A stretch of 64,000 nucleotides of DNA from Leptotrichia sp. oral taxon 223 (GCF_013394795.1 NZ_JABXYU010000004.1:310001-374000), one strand, 5' to 3'. Counted from the stretch's first letter, positions 52,321 through 62,703 are shown. Notes: generated by a model from the letters alone, not told the origin. A program made the numbers and translations.

Positions 52321-53469
52321 CTAATAATTATATCTTCTTTGTTGACTTCTTTGCTGCTGATAATTAAATGATTCCAATTTCATGGAAATATTCTTTTCCT
52401 TTCCGTTTGATGCAACTTTCAAATTAACTGTTTCTCCAATTTTCTTAGCTGCAAGTTCTCCAATAAATGATCCAGCCGATGTTACAGGTTTTCCATTAAT
52501 TTCAAGAATTATGTCATTTGCTTTTAGCCCATATTTCGCTGCTGGTGAATTTGGATAAACTTGCTGTACTAGAATACCTGTTGAATACGAAATTCTTCTT
52601 TCTCTTTTAATTTCCTGTGTCAAATCAAGTACAGAAATTCCAATATATGGACGTTCATACTTACCATTTTTTATTATAGAATCTCTTACATTTTCAGCCA
52701 AGTTTGACGGAATTGCAAAACTTAATCCGACACTTCCTCCGTTTGTGGAGTAAATCGCCGTATTTACACCGATAACGTCCCCGTTAATATTAAGAAGCGG
52801 TCCGCCACTATTTCCTTGGTTAATAGAAGCATCTGTCTGAATAAAGTTTTCAACTTGTTCAATTCCTAGCGAACTTCTTCCAGAAGCCCCGATTACTCCC
52901 ACTGTCATCGAACTGTTTAGCCCTAACGGATTTCCAAATGCAATTGCCCAGTGTCCAATTTTTATATTGTCTGAATCAGCAAATTTCAACGGTTTAAAGG
53001 TTCTGTTTGCATTTACTTTTAAAATGGCAATATCCACTTCTGGTGATGTCCCGACTAATTTTGCCAAATATTCATGTCCGTCGGATAATTTTACATAAAT
53101 TTCATCAGCCCCGTCAATAACGTGATTATTTGTCATCATATATCCGTCACTTGAAATTATGAATCCAGAACCCAAACTTCCAGATTCACGTCTTTGCTGT
53201 CTTCTTCCAGATGTTCCAAATAAAAACGCTTCAAGCGGATTATATGTTTCCACCACAATTGTTTTTTTAGTTCTTATGTTTACAACTGAATCCTTCGCCT
53301 TCTCGTAAACTGCCGAAAATGCATTTTGTGCACTGTACATATCCCCTGTTATATTCGTATTTTGAACAATTTGCTTGTTATGCAAAATATCTGTATCTTT
53401 GGAAACTGCCGCTGTTGCTGTAAGGGCAGCCGCCATAAATGATGTAGTTAAAACTCTTTTTAATTTCAT
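52321..53469 (-). CDS. htrA: HtrA/DegP-like serine protease
   Basis: A 382-aa exported protease-chaperone. Signal sequence in residues 1-22; trypsin-like domain with His in MTNNHVIDGA, Asp in SPEVDIAILKV and Ser in NQGNSGGPLL; one PDZ domain from about 280 (GILVQQVYPNSPAAKYGLKANDIILEING) and a Gln/Arg-rich tail. DegP has two PDZ domains, so this is closer to the DegS/HtrA single-PDZ form. Acts in the periplasm on misfolded proteins. Confidence 0.94.
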   Translation of the reverse strand: MKLKRVLTTSFMAAALTATAAVSKDTDILHNKQIVQNTNITGDMYSAQNAFSAVYEKAKDSVVNIRTKKTIVVETYNPLEAFLFGTSGRRQQRRESGSLGSGFIISSDGYMMTNNHVIDGADEIYVKLSDGHEYLAKLVGTSPEVDIAILKVNANRTFKPLKFADSDNIKIGHWAIAFGNPLGLNSSMTVGVIGASGRSSLGIEQVENFIQTDASINQGNSGGPLLNINGDVIGVNTAIYSTNGGSVGLSFAIPSNLAENVRDSIIKNGKYERPYIGISVLDLTQEIKRERRISYSTGILVQQVYPNSPAAKYGLKANDIILEINGKPVTSAGSFIGELAAKKIGETVNLKVASNGKEKNISMKLESFNYQQQRSQQRRYNY

Positions 53470-53719
53470 AATTTTAAATTCTCCTCTTTCATAAAATTTC
53501 CTATTGTCTAATTTAAGTAATTTAATGTTAATTATTTTACTCCTCTTATCTTAGAAAAGGTGATATTCTTATTGTTTTTAATCTTAGTTCCTGCAAGTTT
53601 TATTAATAAAAGTTTCTTTATTTATATTTTTTATTCCTTTAACGAAATTGCGCTTAATATTCGTTTTGGCTAATCTAAAAAGCTGTACTAATAAACTTTG
53701 ACAACTTTAAATAACCGTA

Positions 53720-53986
53720 TTAAAATGTTCCTAATGAAAAAGCTCTTAAAAATATTTCCTTTATAACATCCAATACAATTAATCCTATAATTCCAGACAT
53801 ATCTAAATTCATATTTCCTATCGGAATTACGATTTTAAACAGTTTCAGGTAAGGTTCTGTAAATTTTCTTACCCATTGGAAAAGTGCCATTTGATTATAC
53901 GGATCAATCCATGTTCCTAAAATATTTAATAAAATAAGAATAGTGTATAAATTAAACATTTTTAATATTACTTCAATAATATCCAA
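53720..53986 (-). CDS. yggT: YggT-family membrane protein
   Basis: An 88-aa protein with two membrane spans and the conserved segment TEPYLKLFKIVIPIGNMNLDMSGIIGLIVL. Start is a TTG at 53986 preceded by GGAGG seven bases upstream; a longer frame to 54028 runs through that site. Family members act near cell division or envelope processes; the role is not defined. Confidence 0.8.
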   Translation of the reverse strand: MDIIEVILKMFNLYTILILLNILGTWIDPYNQMALFQWVRKFTEPYLKLFKIVIPIGNMNLDMSGIIGLIVLDVIKEIFLRAFSLGTF

Positions 53987-54041
53987 AATTGTACCTCCAA
54001 AAAATTTAACCTTGAAAAGCAATTCCAAGGTTTGATTTTTA

Positions 54042-54596
54042 TTATTTGTTTAAAATATTTTTACATTTTAAAACATATTCAATTCCTGAAACTATAGTCA
54101 GTATTAGCGGAATTAGCAGTAGTATGTTGTTTATTGTAAAGCTGAAAGGTATTAGAATTATTAAAGTAAGTGCAACCATTTGAGTTGCAGTTTTCCATTT
54201 TCCAAGACTTTCAGCAGCTATTATTACACCTTCAGCAGCTACAATTGAACGAAGTCCAGTTATAAGCAGTTCCCTAAAAATTATTATTATTACGAACCAA
54301 AGGCTTATCTGATTAAATTTTGCAAGTGTTACCAGAGCCGAAATAACAAGAATTTTATCGGCTAATGGATCCAGCAGTTTTCCTAAATTCGTAATTAAAT
54401 TGTATTTTCTTGCAATTTTTCCATCATAATAGTCTGTAATGGCAGCTCCCACAAAAATAATAGTCGCAAATATTCTCATTATTACAGCAATCGCTGTATT
54501 TTCAGAAAATTCCAGAGCCAAACTTAAAAAAATTACAAACGGAACAACTAGAATTATTCTTAATGTTGCCAATTTATTAGGTAAATTCATTTTCAT
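54042..54596 (-). CDS. pgsA: CDP-diacylglycerol-glycerol-3-phosphate 3-phosphatidyltransferase
   Basis: A 184-aa membrane enzyme making phosphatidylglycerol phosphate. The CDP-alcohol phosphotransferase signature D-x2-DG-x2-AR-x8-G-x3-D-x3-D is complete in the stretch beginning TDYYDGKIARKY and ending LLDPLADK. N-terminus NLPNKLATLRI is typical of PgsA. ATG at 54596 is preferred to an upstream GTG. Confidence 0.94.
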   Translation of the reverse strand: MKMNLPNKLATLRIILVVPFVIFLSLALEFSENTAIAVIMRIFATIIFVGAAITDYYDGKIARKYNLITNLGKLLDPLADKILVISALVTLAKFNQISLWFVIIIIFRELLITGLRSIVAAEGVIIAAESLGKWKTATQMVALTLIILIPFSFTINNILLLIPLILTIVSGIEYVLKCKNILNK

Positions 54597-54639
54597 TCTT
54601 CCCACACTCCTTGAATATATAGTAAAATCCTGAATTTAA

Positions 54640-56739
54640 TTATAACAATGTCTTCATGCTTAAGTTAAATTTATCTTCACTTTCCATCGAGATTACTTTA
54701 ACTCTTACATTTTGCCCTTCTTTTAAGGCATCTTCTGTTTTTTCCACTCTCTTGTTGCTTATTTCAGAAATATGTAAAAGCCCTTCTTTCCCTGGCAGCA
54801 CTTCTACAAATGCACCAAATTTCATCAATTTTGTAACTTTTCCTTCATAAACCTCGTTCAATTCAACAGATTGCGTCTGTCTTTTTACAAGTTCCAATGC
54901 TTTTTTCATATTTTCCAAATCTTTTCCAAAAATCGAAACAGTTCCGTCATCTTCGATATCTATTGAAACTCCAGTTTCATCAATAATCGCTCTGATAACT
55001 TTTCCACCTGGCCCAATAAGTCCAGCAATTTTATCAGGGTTGATTTTAAGAATCTCAATTTTTGGTGCATTTTCAGAAACTTCCGCTCTTGGCTCACTAA
55101 TTACAGCTTCCATTTTATCAATAATGAACAATCTTCCTTCCAATGCCTGTCTTAAAGCAATTTCCATTATTTCCCTTGTAATTCCCTCAATTTTTATATC
55201 CATCTGAATCGCAGTAATTCCATCCTTTGTCCCTGCAACTTTAAAGTCCATATCTCCTAAATGATCTTCAAGTCCCTGAATATCAGTAAGAACAGTAAAT
55301 GTATCCCCTTCTTTTATAAGTCCCATTGCAATTCCTGCAACTGTTGACTTTATAGGCACTCCAGCCGCCATTAATGCAAGTGATCCTCCACAAATTGTAG
55401 CTTGGGATGAAGATCCGTTTGATTCTGTGATTTCAGAAACAAGTCTTACTGTATACGGGAATTTGTCCTGCTCCGGCATAACATATTTTAACGCTCTTTC
55501 AGCCAAGTTTCCGTGTCCCAGTTCACGACGTCCTGGTGCACGCATAAATCCAGCTTCTCCAACTGAATATGGCGGGAAATTATAATGCAGGAAGAATTTT
55601 TTACGTGTTTCATCTTCCATTCCATCAATAATTTGCTCATCTTCCTTACTTCCAAGTGTTGCAACAACCAATGCCTGAGTTTCCCCACGTGTGAATAATG
55701 CAGAACCGTGTGGCACTGGAAGTATGTCTATTTCCACATCAATTGGACGGATTTCAGTAGTTTGACGTCCATCAGCACGGTATTGCTTGTACAAAATGGC
55801 ATTTCTGACAAGTCTTTTTTCCACATCCCTATAATATTTCTTAAAGTCTTTTTCAGCGTTTTCGTCAATTTCCCTTTCTTCATTTTCAAGTTTTTCAATG
55901 TATCTTTCAAAAAGTTCTATTTCCAAATTGTCAATTGCCTCATATTTTTCCAGTTTGCCTGGCGTCATAATCGCATTTTCAACTTCACTTTCAAAGCCAT
56001 CAATAAATTCCTTGATTTCAGGCTCTACTTCCTTTTTCTCAAATTCATATTTCTGTACATCAAACTGTGCCAGAAACTTATCCTGTTCTGCACAAATTTC
56101 CTTAATTCTCTCATGCCCAAACATAATCGCTTCCAGCATTACTTCCTCAGAAACTTCCTTAGCTCCAGCCTCTACCATTGTTACGGCATCTTTTGTACCT
56201 GCAACTGATAATTGAATTTCACTTTCTAACAGCTGCTCCCCTGTAGGATTCAAGATGTATTCCCCGTTAATGTATCCAACTGTAACTCCAGCCACAGTTC
56301 CCGCAAACGGAATATCCGATAATCCCAAAGCGGCGGAAACACCAATTGTAGCAAGATTTTCAGGAAAATTCACTTCATCATAGGAAAGCACTGTAATTAC
56401 AATATGAACAGAATTTAAAAACCCTTCTGGAAATAATGGCCTGATTGGCCTGTCAATCAATCTTGAAATCAGGACTTCATCAGTTCCCGGTTTGGTTTCC
56501 CTTTTTATAAATCCGCCTGGAAATTTTCCTGATGCATAAAATTTTTCAATATAATCAACAGTCAACGGGAAAAAATCCTGCCCTTCCTTGACCTCCTTAC
56601 TTCTAGTCGCCGTAACAAGCAGCATTGTCCCCCCACATTGAACAACAACTGAACCTCCAGCCTGACGTGCAATTTTTCCTGTACTTATTTTAATTTTCTG
56701 GTTTCCTAAATTAAAACCATAAATTTTCTCTTCAAACAT
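54640..56739 (-). CDS. pnp: Polyribonucleotide nucleotidyltransferase (PNPase)
   Basis: A 699-aa 3'-5' phosphorolytic exoribonuclease. Two RNase PH domains ([36 protein letters not shown] and [20 protein letters not shown]), helical linker, KH domain with [15 protein letters not shown] and S1 domain with [20 protein letters not shown]. Full length. AGGAGG precedes the ATG. Confidence 0.97.
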   Translation of the reverse strand: MFEEKIYGFNLGNQKIKISTGKIARQAGGSVVVQCGGTMLLVTATRSKEVKEGQDFFPLTVDYIEKFYASGKFPGGFIKRETKPGTDEVLISRLIDRPIRPLFPEGFLNSVHIVITVLSYDEVNFPENLATIGVSAALGLSDIPFAGTVAGVTVGYINGEYILNPTGEQLLESEIQLSVAGTKDAVTMVEAGAKEVSEEVMLEAIMFGHERIKEICAEQDKFLAQFDVQKYEFEKKEVEPEIKEFIDGFESEVENAIMTPGKLEKYEAIDNLEIELFERYIEKLENEEREIDENAEKDFKKYYRDVEKRLVRNAILYKQYRADGRQTTEIRPIDVEIDILPVPHGSALFTRGETQALVVATLGSKEDEQIIDGMEDETRKKFFLHYNFPPYSVGEAGFMRAPGRRELGHGNLAERALKYVMPEQDKFPYTVRLVSEITESNGSSSQATICGGSLALMAAGVPIKSTVAGIAMGLIKEGDTFTVLTDIQGLEDHLGDMDFKVAGTKDGITAIQMDIKIEGITREIMEIALRQALEGRLFIIDKMEAVISEPRAEVSENAPKIEILKINPDKIAGLIGPGGKVIRAIIDETGVSIDIEDDGTVSIFGKDLENMKKALELVKRQTQSVELNEVYEGKVTKLMKFGAFVEVLPGKEGLLHISEISNKRVEKTEDALKEGQNVRVKVISMESEDKFNLSMKTLL

Positions 56740-56994
56740 TTTTCCTCCTAAAATTTCTTTATTTTTTAAGAAGGGAGCAAATAATAGTAAAATCTTTCAT
56801 CCATTTTTGATAAAAAACTTTACAATTACTTACTCAAAAAACCTTCTTAAAATTTTTATAATTATACCATTTTTTCGTGATTTTTACAAATCTAAAAATT
56901 AAAGAAAATTAAAAATTTTTAAAAATGGACTACTCTTAATAAAAATTAAAAGATATAGTCCACAGCTCTAGTATCTATTTTTTATATTTTTTAT

Positions 56995-57645
56995 TTAATC
57001 AAAAATTACTTTCCAATTATCCCTGTTCTCATTCGCCTTAAAACACATCTGTATCTGTTCAACTGTAGTTTTATTAGTTGCAAGTTTCGGCAATTCATCA
57101 ATTCCAAAGTATCTGCTGTCAACCGTTTCTATATTTTTCTCAAATTTTCCACTGATATATTTACATAATACAAAAATTTTTGTTATACCATACGGTATTT
57201 CCTTTTCCTGATTTTTCGTTACATCCAGCAATGCTATAATCATTTCGGCACTGGCTTCAATCCCAGCTTCCTCCTTAACTTCCTTCAATACATTTGCCCG
57301 AACAGAAAGGAATACATCTGCCCAGCCACCTGGCAATGCCCATTTTCCATTACTCTCCTGTATAAGTAAAATCTTATTATTCTCAAAGATTGCAGCTCTC
57401 GTATCAATTTTAGGCGTCTGATATCCCACTTCATTGCAAAACAGATTTTTTACTTTTTCTATCGAAATATCAGTCTTATGAGACACCATCTCGGCTGAAA
57501 TCTCTCTAATTCTCTCAAACCGCTCAATATCGAACTTATCCTTGCCATAAGCCAGTCCCGCCTGAGCCAGACTTTGCAGTTCAATCGCCCAGTTCAGCCA
57601 CTTTTCTTCTTCCTGCTTCCTATCTTTTTTCTCTCCATCTTTCAT
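56995..57645 (-). CDS. Nudix hydrolase with N-terminal NUDIX_N-type domain
   Basis: A 216-aa protein. Residues 15-75 (EEKWLNWAIELQSLAQAGLAYGKDKFDIERFERIREI) are the helical domain seen in ADP-ribose/nucleoside-diphosphate-sugar-type Nudix proteins; the Nudix domain follows with RAAIFENNKILLIQE and WALPGGWADVFLSVRANVLKEVKEEAG. In the Nudix box the first conserved Glu (GESP position) is Leu and the Arg of RE is Lys; the KEEAG glutamates remain. Substrate unknown. Confidence 0.85.
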   Translation of the reverse strand: MKDGEKKDRKQEEEKWLNWAIELQSLAQAGLAYGKDKFDIERFERIREISAEMVSHKTDISIEKVKNLFCNEVGYQTPKIDTRAAIFENNKILLIQESNGKWALPGGWADVFLSVRANVLKEVKEEAGIEASAEMIIALLDVTKNQEKEIPYGITKIFVLCKYISGKFEKNIETVDSRYFGIDELPKLATNKTTVEQIQMCFKANENRDNWKVIFD

Positions 57646-57678
57646 CAATCATCATCCTCTGCTAAAATTTCTTGCTGC

Positions 57679-58080
57679 CTACTCTTCAACATCCACTTTT
57701 ATTACTTCCCTCATAAACATCAAATACAAAAACAAAACTAAAAATATAATACTGGAACTTGTTCTCAAAAGTGAAGGTTTCGGAAAAACAAAATTATTTA
57801 TTATTAATTGCAGTATTACCATCATTATTGGTAAACTGACATCTATCCTTACAAAAACCTTTGCCTCTTTTCCCGCCACCTTAATTTTCTTCACAACCTT
57901 TTTAAGTCCAGTCCTAAATATTGTAACTTCATGCTCCCCTTTTGAAATTTGAATCTCCAAATATTTTTTTCTAAATTCTATCGGATTTCCACCATCTATT
58001 TTTACTCTGTAACCAGTTGTTCCGTTTTTATCGGCATTTTTTTCTTTTATGTTCAGGTTGTTTATTATTAATTTTGGCAT
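57679..58080 (-). CDS. Uncharacterised membrane-anchored protein
   Basis: A 133-aa protein: N-terminal beta-rich domain (YRVKIDGGNPIEF, EIQISKGEHEVTIFRTG, reminiscent of PEGA-type modules) and two membrane spans near 82-96 and 108-125. Its start overlaps the upstream gene by 13 bp, so the two are coupled. No family recognised with confidence. Confidence 0.6.
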   Translation of the reverse strand: MPKLIINNLNIKEKNADKNGTTGYRVKIDGGNPIEFRKKYLEIQISKGEHEVTIFRTGLKKVVKKIKVAGKEAKVFVRIDVSLPIMMVILQLIINNFVFPKPSLLRTSSSIIFLVLFLYLMFMREVIKVDVEE

Positions 58081-58571
58081 TTATTTACCCTTTCTTTTAA
58101 ATTTATCGCATAATCAACTGCAAGCCATGTTTGAACTTCATTTTCTACATTTATATTTTCTAGAAAAGAAACTCCAAAACTAAAAATTTGATGTCTTATT
58201 TTTTCAAAAATTGCAATTTCAATCCCATTTTTCAAATACTCAACATCAAAATCATTATTATTTCCATCAAATTTCATCATAGACAACCCAGAAGTTACTC
58301 CTATTGTCAATCTTCCTTCATTAATTTCAAAAGAGATCGCTTCCAATCCCTCTCCAGTTTCAACAAAACTTTCGTATTCACAATTTGTTTCTAAAATACA
58401 TTTTAAGAAATGTTTTCTTATTTTATTAGCTTTTTCCTTTTTAAATTCATACTTCAATGAATATGTTTCAGTTTTCAAAAAAGATTTAGAATTTTGAATT
58501 TTAGAAAAATTAAACTCAACTTCTTTTTTATCCAAAAACATTCGTATATTTCCAAAAGGTGTTTTCAACAT
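58068..58571 (-). CDS. Uncharacterised cytoplasmic protein
   Basis: A 167-aa soluble protein of mixed alpha/beta pattern without recognised motifs; the end runs TWLAVDYAINLKERVNKCQN. Coupled to the downstream membrane protein. Size and partnering resemble immunity-type proteins, but nothing proves it. Confidence 0.55.
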   Translation of the reverse strand: MLKTPFGNIRMFLDKKEVEFNFSKIQNSKSFLKTETYSLKYEFKKEKANKIRKHFLKCILETNCEYESFVETGEGLEAISFEINEGRLTIGVTSGLSMMKFDGNNNDFDVEYLKNGIEIAIFEKIRHQIFSFGVSFLENINVENEVQTWLAVDYAINLKERVNKCQN

Positions 58572-58627
58572 AATTTTCTCGTTTCATCTAATTTTTAACC
58601 TCAATTAACCCATATTTATCTATTTTT

Positions 58628-59809
58628 TTAATCTTCCAAAATTTCTTTTGCAAAACTTCCTTCTTTTTTAGTTCCCAATAAAATTTCCTCAACAGTTGCC
58701 GCAATATCAGCAAAAGTTTTTCTTGTTCCAATATTTACGTTCTTCTTAACATTTTTACCATAAATCATTATTGGTATGTATTCTCTTGTGTGATCTGTCC
58801 CTTTATAAGTAGGATCATTTCCATGATCAGCAGTAATAATCAGAATTTCATCATCTTTCAAGTTTTTCTCAATTTCAGGTAGCCAGTTATCAAATTCAAT
58901 TAGAGCCTTTACATACCCTTCAACATTTCTTCTATGTCCGTAAACAGCATCAAAATCAACTAAGTTAGTAAAAATCAGTCCTTTTGTATCTTCCTTCAAT
59001 GCAGCTATTGTTTTCTTAATTCCATCCAAATTATCCTGATTAGCTTTTCTGTTATCTGTAATTCCTTTTCCATTGAACAGATCGCTTGTCTTACCAATCC
59101 CCACTACATCGAGTCCAGCTTTTTCCAATCTTTCAAGCATACTTTCCTTTGGCGGATCAATCGAAAAGTCGTGTCTGTTCGCAGTTCTTTTAAATTCTCC
59201 AACTTTTTTACCAACATAAGGTCTTGCAATTACCCTTGCAACTGGTGATTTTTCATTACAAATTTCAAGTGCAATTTCACATGCTTTGTAAAGTTCTTCC
59301 AATGGTATAGTTTCTTCATTTGCAGCAATTTGGAACACAGGATCTGCTGAACCATAAACTATCCAGTTTCCTGTCTTTATTTGTTCTTCGCCATATTGAT
59401 CAATTGCCACAGTCCCTGAAATTGGCTTATTTAACATAGCTTTTCTTCCAGTTTTTTCTTCAAATTCCTTTATAACTTCATCTGAAAATCCATTTTTATA
59501 ATTTGGAAATGGACGTTCAAGAGGTACGCCAGCAATCTCCCAATGTCCAGTCGTAGAATCTTTCCCGATGGAAACTTCCACAGCTCTTCCATAAGCCCCT
59601 TCAGCTTTGTCCACAGCTGGTGTCCCTTCAATTTCAGTAATATTTCCAAGCCCCAATTTCCCCATATTAGGTAAGCTCATTCCTCCATAAGCTTTCGCCA
59701 TATTTCCTAAAGTATTTGACCCGCAGTCGTCGAATAAATTTGCATCAGGCAATTCTCCTGCTCCAACACTGTCCAGTACAATTAATGTAATTCTTTCAAT
59801 TTTTTTCAT
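58628..59809 (-). CDS. deoB: Phosphopentomutase
   Basis: A 393-aa Mn-dependent alkaline-phosphatase-superfamily enzyme interconverting ribose 1- and 5-phosphate. Metal and catalytic motifs: VLDSVGAGELPDA, GKDSTTGHWE with the phospho-accepting Thr, TNLVDFDAVYGHRRN, and ITADHGNDPTYKGTDHTREYIP. Full length. Salvages nucleoside pentoses. Confidence 0.96.
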   Translation of the reverse strand: MKKIERITLIVLDSVGAGELPDANLFDDCGSNTLGNMAKAYGGMSLPNMGKLGLGNITEIEGTPAVDKAEGAYGRAVEVSIGKDSTTGHWEIAGVPLERPFPNYKNGFSDEVIKEFEEKTGRKAMLNKPISGTVAIDQYGEEQIKTGNWIVYGSADPVFQIAANEETIPLEELYKACEIALEICNEKSPVARVIARPYVGKKVGEFKRTANRHDFSIDPPKESMLERLEKAGLDVVGIGKTSDLFNGKGITDNRKANQDNLDGIKKTIAALKEDTKGLIFTNLVDFDAVYGHRRNVEGYVKALIEFDNWLPEIEKNLKDDEILIITADHGNDPTYKGTDHTREYIPIMIYGKNVKKNVNIGTRKTFADIAATVEEILLGTKKEGSFAKEILED

Positions 59810-59893
59810 TTCTATCTCTCCCTTTCTTTTTTATTTAATATATTATACCTTTTATATTTTTTAAAAGCAAATAAATTACCTGTTTTTGGTCTT

Positions 59894-60472
59894 TCATTCA
59901 TCAGAGCCGTAAACAATCATTAATAAATATTCTTTGTACCGTATTATTCCTGCTGAAAAAACATTGTATGCATAAAATTCACTTAAAATAGCTTCATATT
60001 TCTTTATCGCTACATAAAAATTTACAGGCTTACCAAACCAATGTGTTATTTGATTGAAAAAACATCTTACATTCCAGTATTGTTGCTTTTTATCTGCTTT
60101 ATTTTCTAAGTTTTCAATTATTTTCTCAACAGTAAATTCTGTTTGCAATTTAATAAATTCAGAAATTCTATCGTAACCAGCTTTTGTTTCATTTTGTTTT
60201 ATCAATTTTTCATATTTTCTATTTTTTTTGAAAACAATATTCAATTTTTCCAATTTTTTTCTAGTATTATCATCTTTTTTCTCAGATGAACTACTTTCAT
60301 AATATTGCAATAATTTTTTCTTTATTATTTCATTCAAATCATTATTTTTATCATTGTCAATAAAAAATGTATCAATATATATTGCCGTATATTCAGGACA
60401 AACCTTCATCCCATCATTCCAGCACATTGAAACACCTTCAATAAACCCTTCAATGTAATCCCTATTCTTCAT
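59894..60472 (-). CDS. Uncharacterised protein of the immunity-like cluster
   Basis: A 192-aa soluble, Lys/Glu-rich protein with mainly helical pattern and CFFNQITHWFGKPVNFYVAIKKYEAIL near the end. No family recognised. It leads a run of small minus-strand genes (59.9-62.5 kb) of the kind found as orphan immunity arrays. Confidence 0.5.
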   Translation of the reverse strand: MKNRDYIEGFIEGVSMCWNDGMKVCPEYTAIYIDTFFIDNDKNNDLNEIIKKKLLQYYESSSSEKKDDNTRKKLEKLNIVFKKNRKYEKLIKQNETKAGYDRISEFIKLQTEFTVEKIIENLENKADKKQQYWNVRCFFNQITHWFGKPVNFYVAIKKYEAILSEFYAYNVFSAGIIRYKEYLLMIVYGSDE

Positions 60473-60493
60473 TGTGATAATTCCTTTTCAAAA

Positions 60494-60985
60494 TTATGAT
60501 TTTTTATAAATAGTTGTCAAATCATCAAAAACAACTTTCTCATAAATCTCAGCATCAGTTATAAACACATATCCATCAAAAAGTACTTCATCGTAAGCCC
60601 ACACACTAAATTGACTACTAGAATATGGCATTATTTCATCAATTGTTAAATTTTGGAAGAAAAAGTTTTCTGTAATAATTCCATTTCTAGCATTTTCTAC
60701 ATCGTATTTAGTTAGACTATTTTCCAACTTTTGAATAACGTTCTCCAATGGAACAGACAATTTATTTTCTCTTAAACGGTTATTTGCTATACCTAAATAT
60801 TTTTTTACAATGCTATTTTTTATTTTGACATCCCATTCTTTTACATTATCAAGAATAAGAGACATCTGTTTTTCCAGTTCCTTATCATAAATTTCAGCTT
60901 CTTCCATTGATACATACACTTTTTTCCCAAGCCAATCAACTTCAAAATCCTCAATTTCTCCATTATCATTTATATTAAATACCAT
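60494..60985 (-). CDS. DUF2262-like protein
   Basis: A 163-aa protein whose C-terminal part (FSVWAYDEVLFDGYVFITDAEIYEKVVF) resembles the DUF2262 family, a group often seen among contact-dependent-toxin immunity genes. ATG at 60985 has GGA nine bases upstream; a TTG at 61006 is the alternative start. Placed 21 bp after the next gene's relative position in a compact cluster. Confidence 0.45.
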   Translation of the reverse strand: MVFNINDNGEIEDFEVDWLGKKVYVSMEEAEIYDKELEKQMSLILDNVKEWDVKIKNSIVKKYLGIANNRLRENKLSVPLENVIQKLENSLTKYDVENARNGIITENFFFQNLTIDEIMPYSSSQFSVWAYDEVLFDGYVFITDAEIYEKVVFDDLTTIYKKS

Positions 60986-61013
60986 TTTTAGTTTTCCTAA
61001 CTTCAATTTTCAT

Positions 61014-61472
61014 CTAAAATGAATCCCAGAAAATGTCATCTCCATTTTCTTCAATATACTTATAAATTTTATCTTCATTTTCAATCAAATCCTCAACTAT
61101 TTCAGCCACTTTCCGAATTTTTTCCCAGTTTTTCTTAGTATTTCCAAAATAGCGTCCAACATATCCGCCAGCTTCAGGATCAGAATCATAATCTTCATAA
61201 AGTTCTGGATAATTATTCTCCAAATAACTTTCAATTAAAGCTGCCCATCCATAGCCATTTAAATAGGCTTCTTCATTAATTTCAGATACTTTTTCAAAAA
61301 TTTCATCAAATTTTTTATCATTATTCATTAGACAAAAGGCTACTTGATCGTTAATATCATTCTTTATTTCCTGTATTTCTTCTTCTGAAAGCTCCATTCC
61401 ACTTTTTTTCAAACTTTCAATATATTCCTCAAACCCTTTTTCATCTTGCTCATCAATTGCTACATATTTCAT
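61014..61472 (-). CDS. Imm51-like immunity protein (tentative)
   Basis: A 152-aa very acidic protein (many Glu/Asp). The segment LNGYGWAALIESYLENNYPELYEDYDSDPEAGGYVGRYF matches my recollection of the Imm51 pattern (NGY-W-a-l, yLe, DpEAG). Acidic surface is common in immunity proteins that mask nuclease toxins. No toxin gene is visible in the window. Confidence 0.5.
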   Translation of the reverse strand: MKYVAIDEQDEKGFEEYIESLKKSGMELSEEEIQEIKNDINDQVAFCLMNNDKKFDEIFEKVSEINEEAYLNGYGWAALIESYLENNYPELYEDYDSDPEAGGYVGRYFGNTKKNWEKIRKVAEIVEDLIENEDKIYKYIEENGDDIFWDSF

Positions 61473-61583
61473 AAATTTCTCCTTCTTTTCTTCATTTTAT
61501 TTTTAACCAATCTCCAAAATCGCCATGAATGATAAATAATCCAATAATTTCGTTCATTCCTGTAAATCATTATTTTTATAATT

Positions 61584-62471
61584 TTAATTATCATATTTTT
61601 TATAATTTTTAGGCATAACATTATTTTGAAAATAATAAAAATTAAATTTTACTCTATTAAAATTTGTATTTTCATAATTAATTATTACTTTTCTATCTGT
61701 TTCAAAAAAATCATCCATAATATAAATTTCTTTTTTCTTTTCAGAAATCGATACACTGTAATTACTATATCTTTTCATAATATAATCTTTTCTAAAAAAT
61801 CTTATTACAGTTATTACCAGTAATGATATTATTATTGTAAACAATTTAATCATTAAATTTAAATATCCCCATGCAATTCCAACTGAAAAAATTATCATTA
61901 AACTAAATACTGCAAAACACATCATATAGTACTTTTCAAAAATTGAATATTTCACATATAATTTTTCTCCATTCACTTTTTCACGAATTTCTTTTTTTGG
62001 ATAACCTATTTTCTCCAACAAATATTCCAAAATTTCATCTTTATTTTTTATGTCACAAAAAATATAACTTTTTTTATGATTACTTTCTATTGAAACATCA
62101 ATTATTAAATTACAGAAATACTTATAAATATTTATTGAGCTGTCAAAGTTTAAAAGAATATCATACGAACCTAATATATTTTTTCTCACTGTCAAAGTTT
62201 TTATATCATCATATGCAATAGTTTTCTCAAAAAATAGACCTTTTATTCTCACTTCATAATCAGAAAAATCAAATTTCATCTTATTTTTAACAATCATTAC
62301 CAAAAGAAATCTGTATACAAAATAACTTATTCCAATAACCAAAAAAATTATTCCAACTTTTTCTTTTTTATTAAATAAAATATCAATTCCTCCTAATAAA
62401 TCTCCTAAAAACAGTATTAGAAAAAATATATCCCACATATTAATTTCAAATTTTGAATATCTTATTTTCAT
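61584..62471 (-). CDS. Uncharacterised membrane protein with two paired spans
   Basis: A 295-aa protein with spans near 13-30 and 38-58, a soluble PH-like middle part (FDFSDYEVRIKGLFFEKTIAYDDIKTLTVRKN), two more spans near 180-205 and 208-225, and a second soluble part. The duplicated span-plus-domain plan recalls bacterial PH/YcxB-like proteins. Function unknown. Confidence 0.55.
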   Translation of the reverse strand: MKIRYSKFEINMWDIFFLILFLGDLLGGIDILFNKKEKVGIIFLVIGISYFVYRFLLVMIVKNKMKFDFSDYEVRIKGLFFEKTIAYDDIKTLTVRKNILGSYDILLNFDSSINIYKYFCNLIIDVSIESNHKKSYIFCDIKNKDEILEYLLEKIGYPKKEIREKVNGEKLYVKYSIFEKYYMMCFAVFSLMIIFSVGIAWGYLNLMIKLFTIIISLLVITVIRFFRKDYIMKRYSNYSVSISEKKKEIYIMDDFFETDRKVIINYENTNFNRVKFNFYYFQNNVMPKNYKKYDN

Positions 62472-62492
62472 TCAATTTATCTCCATATTTTA

Positions 62493-62700
62493 TTATTTCT
62501 TCCTATACTTTCTCCCTTTCTTCTCTCCAAACGCCTCCAAAATCTCACCTTTCACAAGTTTATTCAAAAATCTTCTCGCCGTAGAATCCGAAACATTCAA
62601 AATTTTTTGAGCCTCACTATTGTCAATATAATTACACTTCCAGTATTTTCAGCCTTTGTAACTCTTTATCAGTCATTTTATCAGTCAAAATATCAGTCAT
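62493..62700 (-). pseudogene. Remnant of an AlbA_2/ATP-binding regulator C-terminus
   Basis: Begins MTDILTDKMTDKELQRLKILEV then stops; one frame over it continues NYIDNSEAQKILNVSDSTARRFLNKLV and ends GEKKGRKYRKK. This winged-helix tail is typical of AAA_4/AlbA_2 putative transcriptional regulators. A frameshift near 62635 and the absent N-terminal domains make it a fragment. Confidence 0.65.
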
Positions 62701-62703
62701 TTT

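Noticed and set aside
55708-56215. Plus-strand ORFs of 105-166 aa inside pnp
   Set aside because: Antisense to a complete, well-conserved PNPase; no ribosome-binding site or recognisable domain.
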